A stretch of 64,000 bases of DNA from Lantana camara. Lineage: Eukaryota > Streptophyta > Magnoliopsida > Lamiales > Verbenaceae. The notes beneath the pieces are model-generated. The model saw only the letters and a program-made list of their open reading frames with translations. It was not told the origin of the DNA and ran no database searches. How positions within the stretch are numbered: the stretch's first letter is position 1; the number at the start of each line of letters is the position of its first letter. Position numbers and translations under genes: made by a program. The stretch spans positions 40,654,501 through 40,718,500 of the forward strand of contig CM074865.1 in assembly GCA_037501455.1 (NCBI GenBank). Direction: 5' to 3'. Of the stretch, positions 46,713-57,106 are shown piece by piece.

Positions 46713-46748
46713 GACCTGGGGACCAGGTCCTCTTAAGGGGAAGAGAAT
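46713..46748 (+). other. Polypurine tract of LARD-A with upstream hairpin
   Basis: GACCTGG (46713-46719), loop GGA, CCAGGTC (46723-46729) is a perfect 7-bp hairpin with a stem quite unlike that of Gyp-B but the same GGA in the loop. CTCTTAAGGGGAAGAGAA then runs to the LTR at 46749. Confidence 0.85.
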
Positions 46749-49634
46749 TGTAACGCCCCGGTTTTCAATTTATACATTATAGGATATTATGTAAATTTCA
46801 TAACATTAGATGTATTCCATTTCCATGAATTTATGCGAAATTATTGTTAGCGCGAGGATTTACGTGAATTAATTGCTCATGTGACTAAATGCTCCTATGT
46901 GGCCTTACTTGACCATTTATTTAAATATGTGGATTCAATTTCCTTAATGTGATTGGAGTTAAGTGATCATATTCCATGGAATGAAACTTGATTGCATGAA
47001 TTTAATTATTGGAAGGACTTAAGTGCAAAATGAGTTGAGTCATGCATTGTTAGTGTAAGACTTTATATTATATCATATTCATCATCTCTTCCTTACATTC
47101 ATTCATCAATTTCTCCAAGAAATACACACACTCACACCTACTCTATCATGATCAAAACACCATAGAAGGAAGGAAGGATTTCATCATTTTCAAGCTAGAT
47201 TTTGGAGGAAATTGTGAAGTTGGAAGCATCATCATCATCATACCATCATTTCTTCTTTCTTTCTTTCATTAAGGTAGAGTTGAGAATTTGATTGAATTCT
47301 TGAATTTCATATTTGAAGTTAGGGTTTGAGAATTTTGAAGTAATTCCTTTGTTATGTGTAGTTAGAAGCATGATCATGATCATTACACTCAAAAACTTGC
47401 ATGAATTCTTGAATAATATGAAGGTGGGATGCTATGGAATTATGTGGGGTTTGGATTGAAGTTCTTGATGATCTATGCATGTTTCCATGGATTAAATGGT
47501 GCTTAATTGCTACATATGAGACATATGCATGATATAGGATAATTTTGAGTTGAATTACTGCCTTGGTTTGATGTGGGAAGGCTTGGGAGCCAATTTTCGA
47601 TTGTATGCCCTATTTTTCCCCTGTTTTTCACCCAGATCTTTTCCAAACGCCTGTTTTGGGCCCTAGTTATAACACCAAACGCCCGTTTGGGAACCTACTG
47701 CCTCACCCGAGAGCTTCCAAATGCCCCTTTCTGCTTTCAGTGCATTTTTCACACACCTATTTACCCCTCAAACGACCTCAGATTGACCTGGATTTTGAAC
47801 CTTTGGAAACCTATTGAAGTATAGAACAAACTCCAATTGGAATCATCTCAATATATTTTGTCATTTGTAATATATTTTGTCATTTGTGAGATATAATCAA
47901 TTATTTTTGGTGTCGCCAATTTACCGAAAATCTGCAATCACCTAACTTCGAGCATACGCCATTTTCTCCTCATTTTAACTAGAATATGAGCCATATATCC
48001 TCGGAAAGGTCTATATGTCTAGTTTCTTATCTATTAAGTAAAACTTAATTCCAACCTCTAGAACTCATGATATTCCAGTTTTCCTACAGCCTGTGCATTT
48101 CCAAAAACTGTCAACTTTTGCCTAACTTTGCCAAAACCTCTCTTATTGTGTTTCTTTCTCTTCCTTGGCTCCCGTATGTGACTTATATGCATTATATACT
48201 TGATTAATTGATAATTATGCTACTTTGTGACACTTCTTGGTACTTAATTATTCCAGCATGATTGTGTGACTCCATGCTCTATATGAATAGAACGTGAAAT
48301 AATTGAATGATATGAATACATGATTCATTAATATTAATTTCACCTCTTAGGTGTTAATTGGTTTTAATACATGCTAAGTTTCACTTGATTGCTAGTTTAT
48401 TTATTTACATGAGCATGGTCGTGCGTCACACTTGGTCTCTTATTGAGTCTCATCTCACGCGTTCCCGTTATTCCCTTTCTTATCCAGTTTTTCTCCAGGG
48501 CGGAGATCATTGATCGTTTGGGCACTTTCTTGTATCCTTGTCTTATTCCGTCGCTCGTCAGGTGAGGTTTAATTTCTAGATATATAGAACCCTTACAACC
48601 CTATGTGATCTTTCGGCCAAAATGTATCTATATATCTATAATTTCCCAAAATCTTATTGATTTTCAATTGAATTACCGAATTGTACCGATTGATTGATTG
48701 ATTGATTGTTTTAGCGAGTATATTGTTCACTGTGGGCCCGAGGGTTAGTGAATGAGCCAACCGGGAAAGCATGGGCTGACGGGTAACTCTGCACTCCCCT
48801 CACATTATTGGGATGACCCCTGAATCCACTAGGAGATTAGTGGAGGAAGGAATTCCAGGCGTAGGGACTCATGAACCTTATGCCCAGATTGATTGGGTGG
48901 TGGGGCCTTGCAATCCCACCATCACCCGGAGGAAGAAGGAGTTATTGAAATTGCTAATTGTGCACTCTAATTGATTGCTTGATCACCTAATCACTTAATA
49001 ACTGAATGATTGTACACTGTCGGAGAAAGGTTGGAGAATTTTCCTCACTCGTCGGGCCACTGATTGATTGAATTGAATTGATTGAATTGTAAATTGGACA
49101 GTTGTAATCTCGGGTGGGAATTTCTTTAATATTTAAACTCATATTGCTTCCTTTTATAAAACATTAGCCGAGATTATGGCTTACATGGTAATTACGCTAA
49201 TATTTATTTATAAACCCCTCACTCAGTCTTTCATAGACTGACACCTCACATTTTCAGGTTGCAGGTTGCGTGCTAGGCGGGACTGAGTCGATCTTTATCT
49301 TCGGGTCTAACATCATTTCATGTACATTAGTGAGTCATATACGGTTTTATATCTTGGTAATTATGTATATTATAACTTGTGCTTCAAAGTGATTGTATAT
49401 ATTGAAATATTGGATACGATGATGGTATTGATGAAATGCATGTATCTTATGCTTCCATTTTAATGTTATGCATGTTGGTACTTACTTGAGGGTTAGTCCC
49501 GCGTAGCTAGAGTGTCGTTTTTTTTGTATTGTCTCCCGTTCGCTACAGGCTTGATTCATGTATGGGTGCTCGTTCCATATGTGGATTGAACTATAGTGCG
49601 GGGGATGTGGCTACCTAGCGTTCCGGGTGCTACA
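46749..49634 (+). mobile_element. 3' LTR of LARD-A (2.9 kb)
   Basis: Starts TGTAACGCCCC, ends GGGTGCTACA. Splice layout: donor AAG|GTAGAG at 47273/47274, middle exon 48488-48561 (74 nt, ATCCAG before, CAG|GTGAGG after), hairpin CAGTCT/AGACTG at 49224-49240, acceptors TTTCAG 49257 or TTGCAG 49264. TATATTATATC near 47064 may be a TATA box upstream of the donor. No gene. Confidence 0.88.
47643..47733 (+). repeat. Palindrome cluster of LARD-A 3' LTR
   Basis: Three copies of arm CCAAACG: 47643-47659 (CC centre, one extra T in the right arm), 47675-47690 (perfect 7-bp arms around CC) and 47717-47733 (decayed). The 5' LTR keeps a single fused copy. Confidence 0.85.
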
Positions 49635-50286
49635 TGTGAGATATAACCATTTTATTTTGGTGTCGCCAATTCCACTTTGTCCAACTTCAAACCTACACCA
49701 TTTTCGGATCGCTTTGAATTATGATTTAAGCCATATACTATTAGAAAGCCCTATTTGTCTAGTTTCATATCACATAAACAAAAATCAATTCTCGTTTCTC
49801 AAACTCAAGATATTCCCAGTTTTCCACAGCTTATACGTTTCTAGAATTTCTAGCTTTTGGTCCCTTTTTGCCCGGAGCCACTCTTTGTGTTTTTCTTTCG
49901 TTTTTCTTGTACTTTTTCCAACTTATAACTTATTATATCATGTATATATGTGTGTAATTGATATTTTATGCCTTATGTTTTGCATTTATGATGTGATTTC
50001 GGCGTACGTATGCGAATATGAACTTGAATGCTCAACGTGCTACCTCATGTTGACTATCTTGCGTCATTTGCATTCATATGCATTAGCAGAGCGTCTATAT
50101 GGTTCATTTTGAGTCTAAGTTTGTCCTTTGTTGTTTGTTTTATCTTTAAGATCCTTTCGTTGGTGACGAGGTGGTTCTGTAGGTGTGTTCCAGGTTGTTT
50201 TGTTCGGTTGGTTCGACAAGGTGAGGTTTTCTTTCTTTTAGTTAATACAACCTACAACCCTACATGAGTTTTGAGCCCGCATACGA

Positions 50287-50288
<2 letters not shown>

Positions 50289-50315
<27 letters not shown>
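50289..50315. repeat. TA microsatellite in LTR-D
   Basis: About 13 TA units in the predicted second intron. Shorter TA runs lie at the same place in other LTRs of the group (for example 21486-21499, 23843-23858, 62205-62219). Confidence 0.9.
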
Positions 50316-50322
<7 letters not shown>

Positions 50323-51572
50323 GATACGTGTTTGATATGTACTTTGTGGGAAATGGCCCGTTTGCTATGAAATCTTTTGAAAACGTTTTTATATATATAT
50401 AAGCTTCGTTTTTGTTTGTTTGCTTTCAAAAGGGTTGGTGTGTGTTTTGCACTAGCGAGCTTTAGCTTTGAAAGAAATGTCTATGTATATGCGTTTTGCG
50501 TTTTGCCTTGGGCCCGGAGAAGTGGTATGTGATCTCGGGTCGAATGTGGGGTCGTCGAGCTCTGTCATCAACACAACTCCGCAAAATGGAGACTTAGCCC
50601 AACCTTGGGAGCCCAACCTCGGGAGGTCGAGGGGAAGGTGGGTCTTCTTGAGCCGACGTGGAATATCATCGAAGGGGCATGTAGGATCCCCCGCTCATAT
50701 ATGTTTGCCGAGAGCCGGGGTTGAGGGGTCGCGCCTCTCTTCCCCAATCGAAGGAGGTTGGATTGATTTTGGGCTTCACTTTGCCTTTGGATTTTTCTTA
50801 TGAATATGAAGTAGGTGGGTTGGAAACTCGTACTCGCCGAGTTGGTTTGCTTTTTGTTCTGCTTATGGTTTGTGAAATAGGAGTGGATTTCTAACTTCTA
50901 AAATTGGTTGATTTTGGCCTTCGCCTTAAACCTTTTTCTCTATATGTATTATCACGGGGTTAAAACATTTTAGAGTGCAAAAACCACGCCCCGGTTCATG
51001 AACACTTTAATTGTGAATATGCCATGCTCTTACGTATATGTACGTGTGTGTGTGTGTTAGCCCCTCTCACCAGTCTTTATGACTGACCCCTCTTCTTTCT
51101 TTTTTCCCCTTTGTTTCTTTGAGTTGCAGGTTCAGGTGTCAGTTCGAGCTAGGTGGCGGTCTTTCTTTTGGGTCTTTAGAAACTTGTAGTCGAGTCCTTT
51201 GCATTTCTTGCATCTTTACTTTCCAGTTTTGGTACTATGTATAAATATGTATAAGATTATGCTTCTGAATTCGAATTATGAGCATTGGTATGATTTATTT
51301 AGCCTATGGACATAGCATGTATAACTTGACTCATTTCAATCTTGATATGTTTTCATGTATAATGTTTATGTTGAATCCTGGTAGCTTCCCCATTTGAAAT
51401 TTGTTATTTTTGTGCACTCTGCTTTAGGGTCTAGACCGCCTAGCCTAGAAGAGATTTTGTTTGTCACCCGTTCGCTGTAGCTTAGTGCGTGTGTGGAGTT
51501 CCCATTTCGTTACATGTGTCGGGCTATAGTGCGGGGGATGTAGTGCCCTTCGCTCCGGGGTGCTACAAATAG

Positions 51573-51663
51573 GCTCTCCCTCGAAGAGAACATATCTTCT
51601 CTTTTCAGAATCTAAAACTGTCTTTAGATTCCGAAGCCAATCAGAGTAATTGGGCCCCGTCAA
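51573..51663 (-). pseudogene. Copia-J gag N-terminus
   Basis: Minus-strand ATG at 51663 opens MTGPNYSDWLRNLKTVLD, followed by RRYVLFEGEPI at the LTR-D junction. This is the usual start of copia gag. The frame continues at 30296 on the far side of LTR-D once one copy of the target duplication is removed. Confidence 0.88.
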
Positions 51664-53924
51664 CTTGTTTGATTTGAGGATGGATACTAGAGGCTTTTAG
51701 TTGCCATTTCAATTGTAGAGAATCACAGAACTACAACCTAAATGAAAAACAGAGAAATCATGAGCATGCTAAATAATAACGATTATACATAATATCAAGG
51801 TCTTTAGAAATATGTTCTCCCACTATTTTTAGAAGGTCTACAAATCCTAAATGACCTTAGAAGAAACTTGTTTTCTCAACGGGTATTAGAATCCCAAGCA
51901 TTCTTAGTTTTGGACGCATGACCCATGGAATTCCTAGTAATATTTTTACATCACTAATCTTTCAATCATGGACCTACGACTCGTGAGACATCTATATCTA
52001 CTTTAATGTTGAGCAGGACCCATCAATCATAAGATCTCAACAAAACTTAGTCCGGAATGACCCACGACTCGTGAGACATCGCCCATTCTAAAATGGTCAA
52101 GAAATACTAATCACTTGAAGTGATTAATCAAGAAACTAAGAATTAATAAGCTACACTAATTGCCCCACGACTCTTGAGAGAGCAATTACATTCACTCATT
52201 AAATCCTGAATCCTATTGATGGAATGCTAGGAATTTATTACCGTGATAAAAATACCTATTTATTAGAAATTGCTCAATATTCTAAAAGGGGATTTTCAAA
52301 TTTCCGGAGAGTTGTTCGGAATGACCTCACCAACATATAATGTGTTATCCAAATTTTAATTGTCTTGATTAATGCAGTTTCGCATAAAATACATCACAGA
52401 AGCAATTAGCAAATAACATGTCCTAGCATGATACAAATTATGAGGTGATCATGGGTATCCTATCTTATATGTGATTATGGGAGCCACTCCATAATCACTA
52501 TTTCTAACATTCATGCAACATAACACAGTTCATATCACATAGGGGTGCAAAATTTAATGGAAAACCCTATCGATTACATTAATAGAAAATAGACCCTCCC
52601 TAACTTATGGCCACCATTTACACCGTGCTCCTCGTGGATCCATCTTGCTCCTTGGGTGCTTGTCTCCAAAAGAAAAAAGAGGAAAACCTTATTTCCTAAA
52701 TTCTACTCTCTTTACAGAAATTAATATGGCTCAATCTTCATATTGACCATAGACAAATACACGGGGCATACGCCAGCCCAAAAACAATGATAAGGAAAGC
52801 CACATAATAAACACGTAACAGTACGCATATAAGTAGGGCTCCAACCCCAATTGAAATAACGCAACTATGGGGCTCCGACCCCAGTTGAAATCATCCATGT
52901 GCACAATTTAAAACATACATAAGACTAACATATGATCACCTAAACTAGCATGCTTCCGCTTGAATTTAAATTTACCAATTAAATTTAAAATTCCCTTGAC
53001 TTCAAGTTACAAATAACTTAAGTAATTTGAATATTAGCTCATTATTCAAGAATTTATTCAAAATCGAACCTGGATCAGTGACAAAACCTCAATTAATTAC
53101 AAGAATTAAATTTTGTCAAAAATATCATTCAAAGTGATATTTATTAATTTTTTCTCGAAAAATAAGAATTGGACTTTAATTCATAAAATCCCAATTTTAT
53201 AATTATTTGAAAATAAATAATTTTAAAGCTAAAATTAAATTTTAAAATTAAATCAGATTTTTAAAACAGGATTTTACAAAACTGAAAACACAAACACGAA
53301 AACCGGGTTCGGGATCCCGCGCGAGGAGCGCGACATCCACCCTCAAGCACGCGTACAAGGCGTACGTGAGCAGGCGGTGCTCGCGCACACAGCCACAAGG
53401 GGTCCCGGTGCCAACAGTAGCAATCTCCCACAGCTGCGCGACGGCCTGAGCGCGCGCTGGTCGCGGGTGACGCTGGGCGTGGGCGGTGGACGGAACAAGG
53501 CAGGCGGGCGGCGGTGAGGCGCAAGCATGAGCGCGCTAATGCGTGCGCCATCTCCGCAAGCCTTACGCCACCTCTTAGGCGAGTACAGACAGTTGTGGGG
53601 CGGCGTGTTGTCATCCCATGCACAGTACGCGCCAAGCCTTGCACGGTCGCACACTGCTACGCACTCGTTCCGTTTCCATTTCATAATTTCGTCAAATTCA
53701 AGCAATCCAGTTTTGAATTAAAATAGTTCAAAACAAATCAGATTCAAACAGTTTAAAACCAGATTAATACGAAAACAGTTTTTCAAGATTTTCAAGAAAC
53801 GGTTTTGATCCGACAGATTTGTATTTCAAACAAAAACTAAGAATACATAACCAATAATCCAAATTCAAGAATTTCCAGTCAAAATTCAAAAGCAGTAAAG
53901 ATACAATACGAAAGTTGCAAGGTG
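51664..53924 (-). mobile_element. Copia-J leader between PBS and gag
   Basis: About 2.26 kb with no recognised protein, long for a copia leader. 53303-53660 is markedly GC-rich compared with everything around it and has overlapping chance frames on both strands. It could be captured sequence or a structured leader. The rest is AT-rich. I cannot identify a gene in it. Confidence 0.6.
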
Positions 53925-53936
53925 GCTCTGATACCA
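53925..53936 (-). other. Primer-binding site of Copia-J
   Basis: Minus strand TGGTATCAGAGC, 2 nt after the LTR end at 53939; complementary to initiator methionine tRNA. It fixes the orientation of Copia-J. Confidence 0.92.
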
Positions 53937-54323
53937 CTTGTTCGGAAACAGCAGAGTTTGTACAACAAAAGTTTAAATTTGTTTTCCAAAAGCAGATCTA
54001 AAATCTTGCAATGTTCGTATCGTATCATAGGGTGTTTCAAGAAACTCACATTGATTGAAGCTTTCTTTTGAAGTTGACACCGCCTGTCAAACACCCTTCA
54101 AGCAGAAAGTCCCTCGAACGGCCTTCGATTAGATCCTAAAGTAGGCAATCCTCCAAAGCGTATCCACACCAGTCCTAGAACACGATCAAGCTAGTGAGAA
54201 TGCTAGTTCTATGGCTTGTGTTAGGCTAGGATATTTGACTTTGAAAATTTTCTTTTAATTTTTCTCAAAAACAATTAACACTTCTTCAATGTTGGTCTAA
54301 AGAATAAGAGGAGCACCATCTTG

Positions 54324-54331
54324 TATTTATA
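54324..54331 (-). promoter_or_regulatory. TATA box of Copia-J 5' LTR
   Basis: TATAAATA on the minus strand. The same site in the 3' LTR is where LTR-I inserted (TSD ATATT). Confidence 0.7.
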
Positions 54332-54674
54332 CAAGATGGTTCGAAATCCCTAGGGTTCCCAAAACTAGTGGGCTTTGTTTTCTTGCTTACTAATTAACTC
54401 ATTTAATTATTAATTTTAATTAAATAATAAGTTCTTAACTTATTCTCTAAGTCTAGCAAGAGATGCTTTCTCTCTCCTACAATAGGAAGTTTGACTTTTC
54501 AACATTTATCTAATATAAAGTTAAAAGTCAATTTATTCAATAAATAACTTAATTCATAATTAATTATTTATTGGGTTAGTTATTTTGAGAATAGTCTTAA
54601 CAATTAATTCATAATTAATTAAAAGATCAAAATTAATTAATTATAATTTAATTAATTAATTCTAGAAAAGAATT

Positions 54675-54790
54675 CGCGTGTGGAATAAACCACACGCGTA
54701 AGGCCACGTCGTTGATACGTGTACGTGACACGTGTCGACCATGTGTGCGTGACACGTGGCAGTCACGTACCGTGCGTGACACGGGGCTGG
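54675..54790 (-). promoter_or_regulatory. G-box and palindrome cluster, Copia-J LTR
   Basis: CGCGTGTGG / CCACACGCG (54675-54683 and 54690-54698) is a perfect 9-bp inverted repeat. CACGTG cores are at 54729-54734 and 54753-54758, with further ACGTG/CGTGAC words to 54790. It lies about 340-460 bp upstream of the TATA box on the minus strand. CACGTG is the known target of plant bZIP and bHLH factors. Confidence 0.7.
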
Positions 54791-56023
54791 GGTCCACGTT
54801 CTCGTGGCCCCATTCGATCAACGATTTGATCCTTTGTTAATCATATTACCACCCTACCATAACCCCCATGTTAATGTTAGGAATAGTGCCCTAGAAAGCC
54901 GATTGTATATCCTCTTTGTGCTTTTCCTTATTGTAATCACAGACAATCTTTGAATGAAATAACGAATTGAGGCAACACTTCTTTATATGCTCTTGTTTGG
55001 TATGCGTTTACTTTATCTGTGCATGTATAAGAACTCCCCTAATCCTGATGACTTTAGGACCCTACCATTTAGGTGAAATGGTTCATGAGACGAGCCCTAT
55101 ATCACATAAGTCATGATTAGTAAAATACTCCAAGCCGATGAGTCCTACAGACAGTAAGAGTGTCAACCTGACTCCTCTAAGGCTTGCTTGTGGGATCACG
55201 CCCTTAAGAAGGACCACCTTGTTTCATGGAGGTGCAAAGTGTATAGTTGATACGTGCGTGATACATGAGGGTGCTTACTTTAATAAGTAAGTTCACTGAG
55301 GTGCCCCGTGTGAGAACATCCCTAAATGGGAAAGGAAGTTTCTATTTCAGGAAATGGAAACTTCCAGATTAGGAAATATCTCACGAGTTATTGATGTGAT
55401 TAATTGATCCTTAGACTTGAGGTTCCTTGTCACTTTATGAGTTAACTCTGCAGTCTTAGGTATAAGCTTTAAAGGGTGTCGCCTTAGACAACTGATTCAA
55501 GGCTTATGCTGGGGTTGCACAAGTGATTCATGAAAGTGAATGAGAATCAAGAAAGGACCTACACTTGCATTTGCAAGGTGATCTCTTATTGTGTAAGTCA
55601 CTCATATGCCATATGGAGTCCTTGGCCAAGGCAGTAGATCAAGACATCAAGAAGAGGGCTTCTTGGATTGAGATCAAATGGATATGAAATGCACTTAGCT
55701 TTAAGACCGGGTTATTAGGTTTCTGATTATTCCCTTGCCCTAGATCTTGGTTGAGAGATAGTAAGTAGGAGGATTGTATCTCACATGAATCAATGACTTA
55801 AAGGTTCTGTCGAATCCGAACATTCCAATTCAGCTAGGGGTTAAACACCTGTTGCTAGACTATGGTCGTTTAATCTGTGGACTGATTAATTCATTAGTGA
55901 ATTAATTAATTGGGGGTCACTGCTAATTGAATAGAGAACCTAGAGGGTCACACACAACAACTTGGTTACATGAGTTGAGGCTGGAAAATGATTAAACGAG
56001 TTAATCGGGCCAAGAGGGTTCCA

Positions 56024-56091
56024 CACGTGTGAAACCACACGTGTGGGTCACGTGAGTGACACGTGTCCTTGTGACACGTGTCCCACACGTG
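56024..56091 (+). promoter_or_regulatory. Six G-boxes in LTR-M
   Basis: CACGTG at 56024, 56038, 56049, 56060, 56075 and 56086, most in ACACGTGT context, about 350-410 bp upstream of the TATA box. The same region of the Copia-J 5' LTR is ACGT-rich. Confidence 0.8.
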
Positions 56092-56438
56092 TATATATAT
56101 ATATATTGTGTATATATGTTAAATAATTAAATGTGTTAATTATTTAATAGACTTTGGTTTAATTTTGAATTAAAAAGAAAGTCTTACTTTGGAGAAAAAT
56201 AATCTAGTTAATTAATTATGAATTAATTAATTAGATAAAAATAAGTTATTTATTTTATAATAAATAAAGTATAAAATTATCCAAAAATAGTTTGGATATT
56301 TTTAGCTCTCTTGAAAGTTGATTTGAATTAGAATTCAAAGTCACAGTCAAAATTACTTGATGATCAAGTAATAGGAGAGAGAGAGAGAGACCAAAATCCT
56401 AGCCCATTAAGGACTAGGAATTTCGGCACTCCCCCTCT

Positions 56439-56446
56439 TATAAATA
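56439..56446 (+). promoter_or_regulatory. TATA box of LTR-M
   Basis: TATAAATA followed by GGGGAGCTCGAGCTC, about 1.56 kb into the LTR. It agrees with the TATA position in the Copia-J LTR. Confidence 0.72.
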
Positions 56447-56836
56447 GGGGAGCTCGAGCTCCTCTAGGAGCGAATTGGCAATTCTTTTGGTTCATGTGTT
56501 GAACACCTTCCTTTCTCCAAGATAAACGAAACCCTAGGTTAAGCCTAAACACTAACTAGAGAACTAGCATCCTTACTAGTTAGATTGTGATCAAGTTGGT
56601 GGACTATCTCTAGAGAGCTTCAAGTTAGAAGTTTGAAGATTCGAGTTTTACCAAGGAGAGGGGATCAAGCCGCGAGAAGAGCGTTCTTGGGTGGCTTGAA
56701 ATGCTTCAAGAAAGAATAAAAGAAAAGTTTTCTATCTCTACGAATTTGGTTACACGATCGTGAGTCCAAGGTCCTTTTGTTGGGAAAATTTTTTAAATTC
56801 CGCTGTTTTCTGATTCGTGTTTTCCAAAAATTAACA

Positions 56837-57106
56837 CCCTACCATAACCCCCATGTTAATCATATTAACACCCTACCAACGATTTGATCCTTTGTTAATC
56901 ATATTGACCCCCATATTTTGGCATTTGTGTCTGACCCTTTAGGTTCATTATTCGATTAGCAGTGACAGTAATTAATTAATTCCCATAATTAATTAATCAC
57001 TTCACAGATCACACTACCGTAATCTAGCAATGGGTGTGTGGCCCCTAGCCGAATAACGAAATGAATCAAAGAACCTTTCAGTCAATGACAATCAGTGAAA
57101 TACGAT
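56837..57106 (-). mobile_element. 5' LTR of Copia-J, second piece
   Basis: Resumes after LTR-M with repeated CACCCTACCATAACCCCC and AACGATTTGATCC words, then TTAGGTTCATTATTCG and CTAGCAATGGG. It is cut by LTR-F at 57107 (left TSD ACGAT). The start of this LTR lies right of the window. Confidence 0.8.

Larger units (their letters stand above)
44538..46748 (+). mobile_element. LARD-A internal region, right part
   Basis: Purine-rich and non-coding, like the left part. It contains ACGGTGAACGGTA near 46380 and an ATGCAT-rich stretch also seen in LARD-1 near 915, then the hairpin array and PPT. Frames such as the minus-strand 150 codons at 45819-46271 have no recognised motif and are taken as chance. 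Confidence 0.75.
31674..49634 (+). mobile_element. LARD-A, complete non-coding LTR element
   Basis: 5' LTR 31674-34445, PBS 34454-34465, internal region 34466-35752 plus 44538-46748 (about 3.5 kb), PPT to 46748, 3' LTR 46749-49634. The TSD is TATGA/TGTGA (31669-31673, 49635-49639; one mismatch). The internal region has no gag or pol motif. It is interrupted by LTR-G, which holds Gyp-B. LTR and internal lengths fit the known LARD class. Movement would need proteins from another element. Confidence 0.9.
30302..51567 (+). mobile_element. LTR-D, solo LTR (3.3 kb) split by LARD-A
   Basis: Two pieces, 30302-31673 and 49640-51567, flanked by AACAG (30297-30301) and AATAG (51568-51572), a 5-bp TSD with one mismatch. 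Start TGTAACCTCCC, end CTCCGGGGTGCTACA. Predicted splice layout: donor AAAG|GTAAGT at 31061/31062, middle exon 50151-50220 (70 nt, TTTAAG before, AAG|GTGAGG after), hairpin CAGTC/GACTG at 51071-51085, acceptor TTGCAG at 51129. A purine-rich leader (GAGAGAGAGATG near 30955) precedes the donor. No gene. Confidence 0.88.
53939..54874 (-). mobile_element. 5' LTR of Copia-J, first piece
   Basis: Runs leftwards into the PBS and ends (minus strand) CTGCTGTTTCCGAACA at 53939. It contains a minus-strand TATA box (54331-54324) and upstream of it ACGT-rich palindromes (54675-54790). LTR-M interrupts it at 54874. Confidence 0.85.
54875..56836 (+). mobile_element. LTR-M, solo copia LTR of the Copia-J family, plus strand
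   Basis: Starts TGTTAGGAATAGTGCCC and ends near AAAATTAACA. Related in reverse orientation to the Copia-J LTRs (for example AGCTAGGGGTTAAACACC...TTGCTAGACTATGG against 57040-57005). It has G-boxes (56024-56091), a TATA box (56439), and a GA microsatellite (56372-56388). It is inserted inside the Copia-J 5' LTR. Flanks: a 25-bp direct repeat in place of a clean 5-bp TSD. No internal region seen, so it is a solo LTR. Confidence 0.82.
22367..57106 (-). mobile_element. Copia-J, minus-strand Ty1/copia element carrying many insertions
   Basis: Read right to left: 5' LTR (57106 down to 53939, interrupted by LTR-M and cut on the right by LTR-F), PBS (53936-53925), leader (53924-51664), gag N-terminus (51663-51573), LTR-D insertion, rest of gag-pol (30301-26559), PPT (26557-26543) and 3' LTR (26542-22367, interrupted by LTR-I). 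Its own sequence totals roughly 9-10 kb. The gag frame is contiguous across LTR-D once one TSD copy is removed, which shows that the pieces belong together. All reading frames are broken. Confidence 0.9.

Noticed and set aside
53261..53705. GC-rich protein-coding gene (several overlapping frames)
   Set aside because: Open frames on both strands follow from high GC content; no motif, no start context, and the region is a retroelement leader.
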